DNA of 20,498 bases. Source: DATGQT01 sp033720695. GTDB lineage: Bacteria; Bacteroidota; Rhodothermia; Rhodothermales; Rubricoccaceae. Each line of letters begins with the position of its first letter. The stretch's first letter is position 1. The position numbers and the translations under genes were made by a program. Below are positions 7,114-16,405 of this stretch, piece by piece. The stretch spans positions 1 to 20,498 of the forward strand of contig JAWWCA010000036.1 in the NCBI GenBank assembly GCA_033720695.1, written 5' to 3'. A model generated the notes under the pieces. It saw nothing but the letters and a program-made list of their open reading frames with translations, made no database searches and had not been told where the DNA came from.

Positions 7114-7623
7114 TCAATTCCCGGTCCGGCGGTAGTCCCCGCTCTGGCCGCCGGTCTTGGCGAGGAGCCGGACGTCGGTGACGCTGATCTCCTTCGTGAT
7201 CGACTTGCACATGTCGTAGACGGTGAGGGCGGCGATGGAGACCGCCATCAGCGCCTCCATCTCGACCCCCGTCGCGCCCTCGCTCTTCGTGATGGCGCGG
7301 ATCTCGACGGCGTGGGCCTCGTCGTCGAAGTCGAAGTCGATCTCGACGTTCTGGAGGAGGACGTCGTGGCAGAGCGGGAGGAGCCGGCTGGCCTGCTTGG
7401 CGCCGAGGATGCCGGCGATCTGGGCCACGGTCGGGACGTCGCCTTTGCGGACCCGGTTCTCCTTGACGAGGCGGAGGGCCTCCTCGCCGAGGACAACCCG
7501 GCCTGCGGCGACGGCCGTGCGGGCCGAGGCGCTCTTGGCGCTCACGTCGCCCATGCGGGCGCGGCCCTGGTCGTCCGTGTGGCCGAAGGCGGTGCCGTAG
7601 GGTGGGGCGTCGAGGTCGGTCAT
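7114..7623 (-). CDS. moaC: Cyclic pyranopterin monophosphate synthase MoaC, 169 aa
   Basis: MoaC makes cyclic pyranopterin monophosphate from the MoaA product in molybdenum cofactor biosynthesis (cytoplasm, hexamer). The whole family pattern is present: KGDVPTVAQIAGILGAKQ (60-77), LLPLCHDV (81-88), GATGVEMEALMAVSIAALTVYDMCKSI (116-142) and LLAKTGGQSG (153-162). Lys60, His86, Asp137 and Lys140 line up, with a constant offset of nine, with the catalytic Lys51, His77, Asp128 and Lys131 of the E. coli enzyme, so it should be active. The start is ATG 7623 with no Shine-Dalgarno; a -7-like site sits 32 bases upstream. No other molybdenum cofactor gene is in the window. Confidence 0.97.
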   Translation of the reverse strand: MTDLDAPPYGTAFGHTDDQGRARMGDVSAKSASARTAVAAGRVVLGEEALRLVKENRVRKGDVPTVAQIAGILGAKQASRLLPLCHDVLLQNVEIDFDFDDEAHAVEIRAITKSEGATGVEMEALMAVSIAALTVYDMCKSITKEISVTDVRLLAKTGGQSGDYRRTGN

Positions 7624-7654
7624 GGTCTCAGGGGAGAGGACGAGGGGGACGCGT

Positions 7655-7662
7655 CGAAGATA
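7655..7662 (-). promoter_or_regulatory. Candidate -7 promoter element upstream of moaC
   Basis: The minus strand reads TATCTTCG, one base off the Bacteroidota -7 consensus TAnnTTTG. It would place transcription start about 25 bases before the moaC ATG. No TTTG is found at the expected -33 spacing, so support is partial. The same kind of octamer lies before several other genes in the window. Confidence 0.35.
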
Positions 7663-7730
7663 GCGCCGGCTCCCGAGCCGCGTCCTTCAACCTACACGCC
7701 ACCCCCGCCCGGGCACCTAGCGCCCCTGCC

Positions 7731-7850
7731 TCACCGGCGTCGGCGCCACCACGCCCGCGCCGCCGCGAGCCCCATCCCGACGGCGAGTCCGCCGCCCAGC
7801 ATCAGGAGGTACCAGGTGAGCGAGCCGACCTCGATGCCGTAGACCTTCAT
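7731..7850 (-). CDS. Small single-pass membrane protein, 39 aa
   Basis: The ATG at 7850 overlaps the amidohydrolase stop by one base (TGATG), the classic arrangement for translational coupling. The product is MKVYGIEVGS, then one hydrophobic segment (about residues 11-31: LTWYLLMLGGGLAVGMGLAAA), then RAWWRRRR at the end, so an N-out, C-in membrane peptide is predicted by the positive-inside rule. I do not know a family. It could be an accessory of the exported amidohydrolase or an unrelated passenger. Its composition and tight coupling make it likely to be translated. Confidence 0.6.
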   Translation of the reverse strand: MKVYGIEVGSLTWYLLMLGGGLAVGMGLAAARAWWRRRR

Positions 7851-9520
7851 CACTCGGCCTCGTAGATGGGTGTGCCGCCGAGGTAGGTCGCCACGACCTC
7901 GGCGTCGAGGATCTGAGAAGCGGGGACGGTCATGACGTCGTCGGAGAGGAGGACGAAGTCGGCCCACTTGCCCGCCTCGAGGCTGCCCACCTCGTCCTCC
8001 ATGAAGCCGGCGTAGGCGGCGTCGAGGGTGAACCCCCGGAGGGCCTCCGCGCGCGTGAGGCGCTGGCCCGGGTGCCACCCCCCGGGCGGCTGCCCCTCGG
8101 CGTCCTGGCGGGTCACGGCGGCGTAGAAGCCGAGGAGGGGGTCCACGCGCTCGACGGGGAAGTCGGAGCCGAGCGCGAGCCGGGCGCCGGCGTCGAGGAG
8201 GGCGCGCCAGGCGTAGGCGCCGCGGATGCGCGCGGGCCCGACGCGGTCCTCGGCCCAGGGCATGTCGCTCGTCGCGTGCGTCGGCTGGACGGAGGCGATG
8301 ATGCCGAGGTCGGCGACGCGGGGGATGTCGTCGAGCGCCACCACCTGGGCGTGCTCGATGCGGTGGCGGCCCGGCCCGCCGCCGGTCGCCTCGATGGCCG
8401 CCGCATAGGCATCGAGCACCTCGCGCGCGGCCCGGTCGCCGATGGCGTGGGTGTTGACCTGGAGCCCGCACCGCATCGCGCGCTCGACGGCCGCCCGGTA
8501 CGTCTCGGGGGAGCGCCGGAGGAGGCCCCGGGTGCCGGGGTCGTCGCTGTAGTCGGCCAGGAGGGCAGCCCCGCGGCTGCCGAGCGCCCCGTCGAGGTAG
8601 AACTTGACCGACTGCACGCGGAGCCGGTCGTGGGGAGCCGGCAGCGCGCCCGCGTCGCACGCCCAGGCCAGCATCCCCTCGTTGCCGCTGATCATGGCGT
8701 AGTTGCGGATCGGGAAGCGGCCGTCGCGGATGGCCCGCTCGTAGACGGCGAGGGTGTCGCGCCCGACGCCGGCCTCGTGGACGCCGGTGAGGCCACGGCG
8801 GGCCGTCTCCGCGAGGGCTCGCCGGAGCCCCTCCTCCATCTCCTCCTCCGTCGGAGGCGGCAGGGCCGCCTCGATCAGCTGGTCCTCGGCGCTGTCGAGG
8901 AAGAGGCCGGAGGGCTGGCCGGCGTCGTCGGTCAGGATGGCGCCGCCCTCGGGCGCTGGCGGCGCCGGCGCGTCGGGGTCGATGCCGAGGGCGCGGAGGG
9001 CGGCGGTGTTGACCCAGCCCGCGTGGACGGCCACGCGGCGGAGCCAGACGGGCCGGTCCGGGAAGGCGACGTCGAGGTCGTGGCGCGTCGGGAAGGGGTG
9101 GGAGCCGTCGGCGGCGGCGGGCCAGTCGTTCTGGTCCCACCCGCGCCCCGTGAGCCAGGCGCCCTCGGGCAGGTCCTCCGCGAACGCCAGCGCTCGCGCG
9201 ATCACCTCCTCCTTCGAGGCCGTCCCGACGAGGTCGGCGCGGAGGAGCGTGAGCCCGAGCCCCATGAGGTGCGCGTGCGCGTCGATGAGGCCGGGGACGA
9301 CCGTGCGGCCGCGGGCGTCGAGGCGGGGCCAGTCCGGGTATCGCGCCAGCAGCGCGTCGCTGCGTCCCACCGCCGCGATCCGGCCGTCCTCGACGGCGAG
9401 GGCCTCGGCCCGCGGCTGCGACGGGTTGACGGTGTAGATGCGGGCGTTGTGGAGGACGAACGTGGGCTGTGCCACAGCGACGAGGGGGAAGAGGAGCGCG
9501 AGGAGGAGCGGGCGGGGCAC
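7850..9520 (-). CDS. Secreted amidohydrolase, YtcJ-like (Amidohydro_3), 556 aa
   Basis: This is a metal-dependent hydrolase of the amidohydrolase superfamily; relatives act on amides, and the substrate is unknown. With the GTG at 9520 the protein begins with a signal peptide (MPRPLLLALLFPLVAVAQ), so it acts outside the cytoplasm. The mature part starts with the usual small beta domain (FVLHNARIYTVN, AVEDGRIAAVG). The metal-binding VPGLIDAHAHLMG has His82 and His84. Later come QVNTHAIGDRAAREVLDAY, HRIEHAQVV and LALGSDFPVE, carrying the other family His and Asp residues, and the C-terminal SLEAGKWADFVLL. A longer reading from GTG 9586 would overlap dtd and put 22 Arg/Pro-rich residues before the signal peptide. 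A -7-like site at 9559-9566 also fits the shorter form. It precedes the 39-residue membrane protein with a 1-nt overlap. Confidence 0.9.
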   Translation of the reverse strand: MPRPLLLALLFPLVAVAQPTFVLHNARIYTVNPSQPRAEALAVEDGRIAAVGRSDALLARYPDWPRLDARGRTVVPGLIDAHAHLMGLGLTLLRADLVGTASKEEVIARALAFAEDLPEGAWLTGRGWDQNDWPAAADGSHPFPTRHDLDVAFPDRPVWLRRVAVHAGWVNTAALRALGIDPDAPAPPAPEGGAILTDDAGQPSGLFLDSAEDQLIEAALPPPTEEEMEEGLRRALAETARRGLTGVHEAGVGRDTLAVYERAIRDGRFPIRNYAMISGNEGMLAWACDAGALPAPHDRLRVQSVKFYLDGALGSRGAALLADYSDDPGTRGLLRRSPETYRAAVERAMRCGLQVNTHAIGDRAAREVLDAYAAAIEATGGGPGRHRIEHAQVVALDDIPRVADLGIIASVQPTHATSDMPWAEDRVGPARIRGAYAWRALLDAGARLALGSDFPVERVDPLLGFYAAVTRQDAEGQPPGGWHPGQRLTRAEALRGFTLDAAYAGFMEDEVGSLEAGKWADFVLLSDDVMTVPASQILDAEVVATYLGGTPIYEAE

Positions 9521-9558
9521 GGGTCGGAGGCGGGAGGACGGGCGGGGGATGCGATGGA

Positions 9559-9566
9559 GGAATCTA
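9559..9566 (-). promoter_or_regulatory. Candidate -7 promoter element upstream of the amidohydrolase
   Basis: The minus strand reads TAGATTCC, a partial match to TAnnTTTG, in the 58-base gap between the dtd stop and GTG 9520. It would start a transcript about 30 bases before that GTG. No convincing -33 element is seen. Confidence 0.25.
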
Positions 9567-9578
9567 GGTCCGCCCCTC

Positions 9579-10025
9579 TCAACCACGCTTCTCGACCCAC
9601 AACGTCACCGGCCCGTCGTTGACGAGGTGCACCTGCATCATGGCCCCGAAGACGCCGGTGGGCACGGGCTTGCCCAGGATCTCGGAGAGCCGGTCAGCGA
9701 ATTGGCGATAGGGCCGGTCGGCCTCGTCCGGTGAGGCCGCGCGGGAGTAGGACGGGCGCGTCCCCTTCTTCACGTCGCCGAGGAGCGTGAACTGGCTCAC
9801 GACGAGGGCGCCGCCGCCGGTGTCGAGGAGGGAGCGGTTCATCCTCCCCTCCGCGTCGGGGAAGACGCGGAGGCGGGCGATCTTGCGGGCGAGCCAGTCG
9901 GCCTCCTGCTCGGTGTCGCCCTGCGCCACGCCGAGGAGCACGAGGAGCCCTGTCCCGATGGCCCCGACCGTCTCGCCGTCCACCTCGACGCGCGCCTCCG
10001 CCACCCGCTGGACGAGCGCCACCAT
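9579..10025 (-). CDS. dtd: D-aminoacyl-tRNA deacylase, 148 aa
   Basis: DTD removes D-amino acids (and glycine mischarged on tRNA-Ala) from tRNA, protecting translation; it is a cytoplasmic dimer. Length and motifs are those of the family: MVALVQRVAEARVEVDG at the start, SQFTLLGDVKKGTRPSY at 77-93, with SQFTL (77-81) as the first active-site motif, and NDGPVTLWVE at 136-145, whose Gly-Pro pair (138-139) is the cross-subunit chirality-checking motif. The ATG at 10025 overlaps the rdgB stop by one base (TGATG), so the two genes form a coupled pair with rdgB first. Confidence 0.97.
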   Translation of the reverse strand: MVALVQRVAEARVEVDGETVGAIGTGLLVLLGVAQGDTEQEADWLARKIARLRVFPDAEGRMNRSLLDTGGGALVVSQFTLLGDVKKGTRPSYSRAASPDEADRPYRQFADRLSEILGKPVPTGVFGAMMQVHLVNDGPVTLWVEKRG

Positions 10026-10612
10026 CAGCCCGCCAGCCGCTCGCGCAAGAACGCCGCGGCCTGCGCGACGGCCCGGCCCCGGTGGGAGATCCGGTTCTTC
10101 TCCTCCCCCGTCATCTCGGCAAAGGTTCGGCCGTCCCCCTCTGCCGGTCGGAAGAGCGCGTCGTAGCCGAACCCGCCCGTCCCGGCCTCCTCGGTGGCGA
10201 TCACGCCCTCGCAGACGCCGTCGAAGAAGAAGACGACGTCGCGGTCGGCGAACGCGAGGACGGTGCGGAAGCGGGCCGTGCGCGTGGGGGCGCCGGCGAG
10301 GTTGGCGAGGAGCGTCCGGCGGTTGGCCTCGTCGTCGGCCTCTGGACCCGCGTAGCGAGAGGAGTAGACGCCAGGCGCACCGTCGAGGGCGTCCACCTCC
10401 AGGCCGGTGTCGTCGGCGAGCGCCGGGTGGCCGGTGTGGGCGTGGAGCGCGCGCGCCTTCTTCTCGGCGTTGCCGCGGAGGGTGTCGGCGTCCTCCTCCA
10501 CCTCCGGGGCCCCGACCTCAGCGGCGGTGACGAGGGCGACGGGGAGGCCGTCGAGGGCAGCAGCCAGCTCGGCCACCTTGCCGGGGTTGCGTGTGGCGAG
10601 GACGAGGGTCAC
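10025..10612 (-). CDS. rdgB: XTP/dITP diphosphatase (RdgB/HAM1 family), 195 aa
   Basis: RdgB hydrolyses non-canonical purine triphosphates (dITP, XTP, ITP) to monophosphate and pyrophosphate, keeping deaminated purines out of DNA and RNA. The family signature is complete: nucleotide-binding TRNPGK at 7-12, ADDTGLEVDAL at 66-76 with the likely catalytic Asp68, GAPGVYSSRYAG (78-89), GFGYDALFRP at 147-156 and ISHRGRA at 175-181. The start is GTG 10612, giving the usual MTLVLATRN; no Shine-Dalgarno is present. It is the first gene of a minus-strand unit with dtd overlapping by one base. It diverges from rpsU across 212 bases that hold promoter-like sites for both. Confidence 0.96.
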   Translation of the reverse strand: MTLVLATRNPGKVAELAAALDGLPVALVTAAEVGAPEVEEDADTLRGNAEKKARALHAHTGHPALADDTGLEVDALDGAPGVYSSRYAGPEADDEANRRTLLANLAGAPTRTARFRTVLAFADRDVVFFFDGVCEGVIATEEAGTGGFGYDALFRPAEGDGRTFAEMTGEEKNRISHRGRAVAQAAAFLRERLAG

Positions 10613-10638
10613 AGGAGAGGAACGCAGGAGAGAGGCCG

Positions 10639-10646
10639 CGAAGCTA
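10639..10646 (-). promoter_or_regulatory. Candidate -7 promoter element upstream of rdgB
   Basis: The minus strand reads TAGCTTCG, a one-mismatch match to TAnnTTTG, 26 bases before the rdgB GTG. No TTTG is seen about 20 bases upstream. Confidence 0.35.
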
Positions 10647-10696
10647 CGGCCACCCAGGCCCCTTCACGGCCTTTTCCCCCGAACGGCTGGAACGGC

Positions 10697-10715
10697 CGGG
10701 GCTTCGCCCCGTTTT
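10697..10715 (+). terminator. Terminator-like hairpin with TTTT, upstream of rpsU
   Basis: CGGGGC (10697-10702), loop TTC, GCCCCG (10706-10711), then TTTT (10712-10715). The form is that of a short intrinsic terminator on the + strand. No + strand gene lies directly upstream, so it may shield the rpsU promoter from read-through, or be chance in GC-rich DNA. Confidence 0.35.
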
Positions 10716-10734
10716 CAAACATCCCGCCTGCCGC

Positions 10735-10791
10735 GACGCTTTGTAGGACGCCGGGCGGTACCGTAGCTTGTGGGGCTCCGCACAAAGCGTC
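10735..10791. repeat. Perfect 10-bp inverted repeat bracketing the rpsU promoter
   Basis: GACGCTTTGT at 10735-10744 and its exact reverse complement ACAAAGCGTC at 10782-10791 are separated by 37 bases. The left arm contains the putative -33 TTTG; the right arm lies just past the expected transcription start. It could be a pair of operator half-sites or a coincidence. Confidence 0.6.
10740..10771 (+). promoter_or_regulatory. Promoter of rpsU, Bacteroidota type
   Basis: TTTG (10740-10743), a 20-base spacer, then TAGCTTGT (10764-10771). This fits the known Bacteroidota pattern of a TTTG at -33 and TAnnTTTG at -7 with 19-21 bases between. The start point would be near 10777, giving an rpsU leader of about 48 bases. 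It is the best promoter match in the window. Confidence 0.6.
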
Positions 10792-10813
10792 CCCGTTTCT
10801 CCTCAACCCACCC

Positions 10814-10819
10814 AGGAGG
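10814..10819 (+). promoter_or_regulatory. Strong Shine-Dalgarno sequence of rpsU
   Basis: AGGAGG at 10814-10819 lies five bases before the TTG at 10825. It fixes the start codon, since no ATG or GTG is suitably placed. No other gene in the window has such a site, so this one is likely to be regulatory and not a general feature. Confidence 0.9.
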
Positions 10820-10824
10820 TTCCC

Positions 10825-11016
10825 TTGGCCGTCGGCATCAAAGTTCGTGATAAGGAGTCCATCGACCGCGCGCTGCGCCGCTTCAAGCGCGCCGTGAACC
10901 GCAGCCGCGTGCTGCGGATCTACCGCGACAACATGGCCTACACGAAGCCGAGCGAGGAGCGTCGGCTGGCGCGCCAGAAGGCCGCCCGCAACTCCCGCCG
11001 GCGCCGCTCCTACTGA
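10825..11016 (+). CDS. rpsU: 30S ribosomal protein bS21, 63 aa, TTG start
   Basis: bS21 is a small basic protein of the 30S platform near the 3' end of 16S rRNA. The sequence AVGIKVRDKESIDRALRRFK, then KPSEERRLARQKAARN and a final RRRRSY, follows the family layout and length. The start is TTG 10825, set by AGGAGG five bases upstream; a farther in-frame TTG at 10768 lies inside the promoter and can be excluded. The gene has its own promoter and a strong terminator (11063-11095), so it is a single-gene unit. In Bacteroidota, bS21 helps to hide the anti-Shine-Dalgarno of 16S rRNA, and in Flavobacterium its own mRNA carries a strong Shine-Dalgarno, so that ribosomes lacking bS21 make more of it. 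The combination seen here fits that feedback; regulation in this organism is inferred. Confidence 0.96.
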   Translation: MAVGIKVRDKESIDRALRRFKRAVNRSRVLRIYRDNMAYTKPSEERRLARQKAARNSRRRRSY

Positions 11017-11062
11017 GCCGGTCCTCCTGCCCCGAGTGGCCACGGCTGCTCGCGAGCGTTTG

Positions 11063-11095
11063 CGCCCGCCCCGGATCACCGGGGCGGGCGTTCTT
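11063..11095 (+). terminator. Strong intrinsic terminator of rpsU
   Basis: A perfect 12-bp stem, CGCCCGCCCCGG (11063-11074) with CCGGGGCGGGCG (11079-11090) and loop ATCA, is followed by TTCTT (11091-11095). It starts 46 bases after the rpsU stop and lies just before the convergent 2-oxoglutarate dehydrogenase stop at 11102, so it may also stop transcripts from the other side, although no T-run is present for the minus strand. Confidence 0.85.
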
Positions 11096-11101
11096 CGTGG
11101 C

Positions 11102-14875
<3,774 letters not shown>

Positions 14876-14905
14876 GACGGAGGGGCGGGGTTGGAGGGGG
14901 TCAGG

Positions 14906-14913
14906 CGAAGGTA
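14906..14913 (-). promoter_or_regulatory. Candidate -7 promoter element upstream of odhA
   Basis: The minus strand reads TACCTTCG, one base off TAnnTTTG, 30 bases before the odhA GTG. No TTTG at -33 is seen. It suggests that odhA has its own promoter although the epimerase gene lies only 114 bases upstream on the same strand. Confidence 0.35.
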
Positions 14914-14915
14914 AC

Positions 14916-14967
14916 GCCCTCCCGTGGGCGCAGATTCGTGGCGCCGTGTGGATTCCTCCGGGAGGGC
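14916..14967. repeat. Perfect 9-bp inverted repeat upstream of odhA
   Basis: GCCCTCCCG at 14916-14924 pairs exactly with CGGGAGGGC at 14959-14967, with 34 bases between. The near arm directly adjoins the -7-like site of odhA. Possible operator half-sites or an RNA stem after the epimerase gene; chance is also possible at this GC content. Confidence 0.45.
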
Positions 14968-14989
14968 CTCCTCCACGCCCACGAGGGCG

Positions 14990-15952
14990 TCACAGCCACC
15001 CGTGCGTGCGGTACCACGCGACGGTCTCGCGCATCCCCTCCGCCAGCCCGACCTCCGGGGCGTACCCGAACGCCGCGCGCGCCTTCTCCGACGACACCAC
15101 CCACTCCGCCTTCGCCTCCCGCGCCTTCTCACGGTTGAGCGGGGGGTACCGGCCGACCAGGCGCGCGACGCCTTCCACAACCGCCGCCACCGGAGACACC
15201 ACCGCGCGCGGCACGTCCAGTCGCACGACGCCGTGGCCGAGCGCTGCGATTACGGCCTCGCGCACCTCCCCCCACGTGTAGGGACGAGGCCCACCGAGGA
15301 AGTACGTCTCCCCGGCCGTGCCCTCGGCCTCGGCGGCGTCCGCCATCCCCCTCACCAGGTCGCGCACGTGGACGATGTCGAGCCGGGCGCCGCCGCGGAC
15401 GAGCGGGAACACCCGCTGCTTGTCCGCGGCGCGGATGACGGTGTAGATATCGGCCTCGCGCGGGCCGTAGACGACGGTCGGGCGGACGACCACCACCCGC
15501 GAGTCGGAGAACCGGTCGCGGAGGCGCTGCTCCATCTCGGCTTTGCTTCGGCCGTAGTCCGAGATCGGCCGCATCGGGTCGTCCTCGATGAGCGGTCCGC
15601 CGCGGCTGGGCCCGGCAGCGGCGAGCGACGAGGTGACGAGCACCTTCGGTGTGCCCGCCTCGTCGGCGGCGTCGAGGAGCCGGAGCGTGCCCTCCACGTT
15701 GGCGCGGCGGAGCGCGTCGGGCTCGGGGGCGCGCGTGAGCCCGGCCACGTGGTAGACGAGGTCCACGCCCTCGACCCCCTCGCGGAGGGCGTCGCCACCC
15801 GAGAGGTCGCCGTGGACGAGCGTGACCGGCAGCCCCTCCAGCCACTTCGGCTCGGAGCGGACGAGGCAGCGGACCGCGTACCCCCGCCTCAGCAGCTCCT
15901 CGACGAGGTGGCTGCCGACAAACCCCGTCCCGCCGGTGACGAACGCGCGCAT
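14990..15952 (-). CDS. NAD-dependent epimerase/dehydratase family protein (extended SDR), 320 aa
   Basis: This is an extended short-chain dehydrogenase/reductase with a Rossmann fold. The cofactor motif is GGTGFVGSHL (7-16). Asp64 is followed by YHVAGLTR (67-74), and the active site has Ser108/Ser109 (VTSSLAAAG) and YGRSK with Tyr133 and Lys137. RPTVVYGP, HVRDLV and the late YFLGGPRPYTWGEV are usual for the NAD-dependent epimerase and dihydroflavonol reductase-like groups, which act on nucleotide sugars or small hydroxyketones. The substrate cannot be told from sequence and no sugar-pathway genes surround it. ATG 15952 gives the standard MRAFVTGGTGFVG. The -7-like box TAGCTTGT ends only four bases before the ATG, which would make the mRNA nearly leaderless. 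Confidence 0.93.
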   Translation of the reverse strand: MRAFVTGGTGFVGSHLVEELLRRGYAVRCLVRSEPKWLEGLPVTLVHGDLSGGDALREGVEGVDLVYHVAGLTRAPEPDALRRANVEGTLRLLDAADEAGTPKVLVTSSLAAAGPSRGGPLIEDDPMRPISDYGRSKAEMEQRLRDRFSDSRVVVVRPTVVYGPREADIYTVIRAADKQRVFPLVRGGARLDIVHVRDLVRGMADAAEAEGTAGETYFLGGPRPYTWGEVREAVIAALGHGVVRLDVPRAVVSPVAAVVEGVARLVGRYPPLNREKAREAKAEWVVSSEKARAAFGYAPEVGLAEGMRETVAWYRTHGWL

Positions 15953-15956
15953 GGGA

Positions 15957-15964
15957 ACAAGCTA
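15957..15964 (-). promoter_or_regulatory. Candidate -7 promoter element right next to the epimerase start
   Basis: The minus strand reads TAGCTTGT, identical to the -7 box proposed for rpsU. Only four bases separate it from the ATG at 15952. If used, transcription would begin at or beside the start codon. No TTTG is found 20 bases upstream. Confidence 0.3.
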
Positions 15965-16049
15965 ACGAGGCGACGCCCGGGCCGGCCGGATCCCCACCGG
16001 CGCTCGCCCGATACAACGCCACCCCTTCTCTCCCCTCCCGCCGCTCTCT

Positions 16050-16391
16050 ATGGCCGTCGTCTCCCTCTTCGCCTTCCTCTTCGCCGCCGTCGTGGGCGGG
16101 TTCATGGCCTACCTCCACTTCACCGGCGGCAAGAGCCCGCTCGCGGCGAGCGTCGTGCACGGGTTCTTCGTCGCGGCCGGGTTCATCTTCCTGATCGTGG
16201 GCCTCGTCAAGGGGGACGCCTCGGCGTTCGGGTGGTGGATCGTCGCGGCGTTCGTCGTCGTGGCGCTCGGTGGGGCGTACCTCCTCTCCCGCCACCTCCG
16301 CCAGGAGCCGTGGCCGGGCGCGGTGATCCTGGCCCACGGGGGCGCCGCCGTCCTCGCCCTCGCCCTCCTGGCGTACGGCCTCCTCGGCTGA
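16050..16391 (+). CDS. Hypothetical four-helix inner-membrane protein, 113 aa
   Basis: Four hydrophobic segments fill most of the protein: about 3-23, 35-53, 60-80 and 90-112, with short polar turns (HFTGGKSP, VKGDAS, SRHLRQEPWPG). I do not recognise a family. The start is ATG 16050 (MAVVSLFAFLFAAVVGG), preceded by a strongly C/T-rich leader and no Shine-Dalgarno. It stands alone, divergent from the epimerase (97 bases) and convergent with rlmD (14 bases). Small proteins of this kind are often annotated as conserved hypothetical membrane proteins; no function can be assigned. Confidence 0.8.
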   Translation: MAVVSLFAFLFAAVVGGFMAYLHFTGGKSPLAASVVHGFFVAAGFIFLIVGLVKGDASAFGWWIVAAFVVVALGGAYLLSRHLRQEPWPGAVILAHGGAAVLALALLAYGLLG

Positions 16392-16405
16392 GCCCCAGGC
16401 CGCCG

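Noticed and set aside
9521..9586. Longer start (GTG 9586) for the amidohydrolase
   Set aside because: It adds 22 Arg/Pro-rich residues before a normal signal peptide and overlaps dtd. GTG 9520 puts the signal peptide at the N-terminus and lies downstream of a -7-like site.
10768..10824. In-frame upstream TTG for rpsU
   Set aside because: It lies within the putative -7 element and upstream of the Shine-Dalgarno sequence; the family N-terminus begins at TTG 10825.
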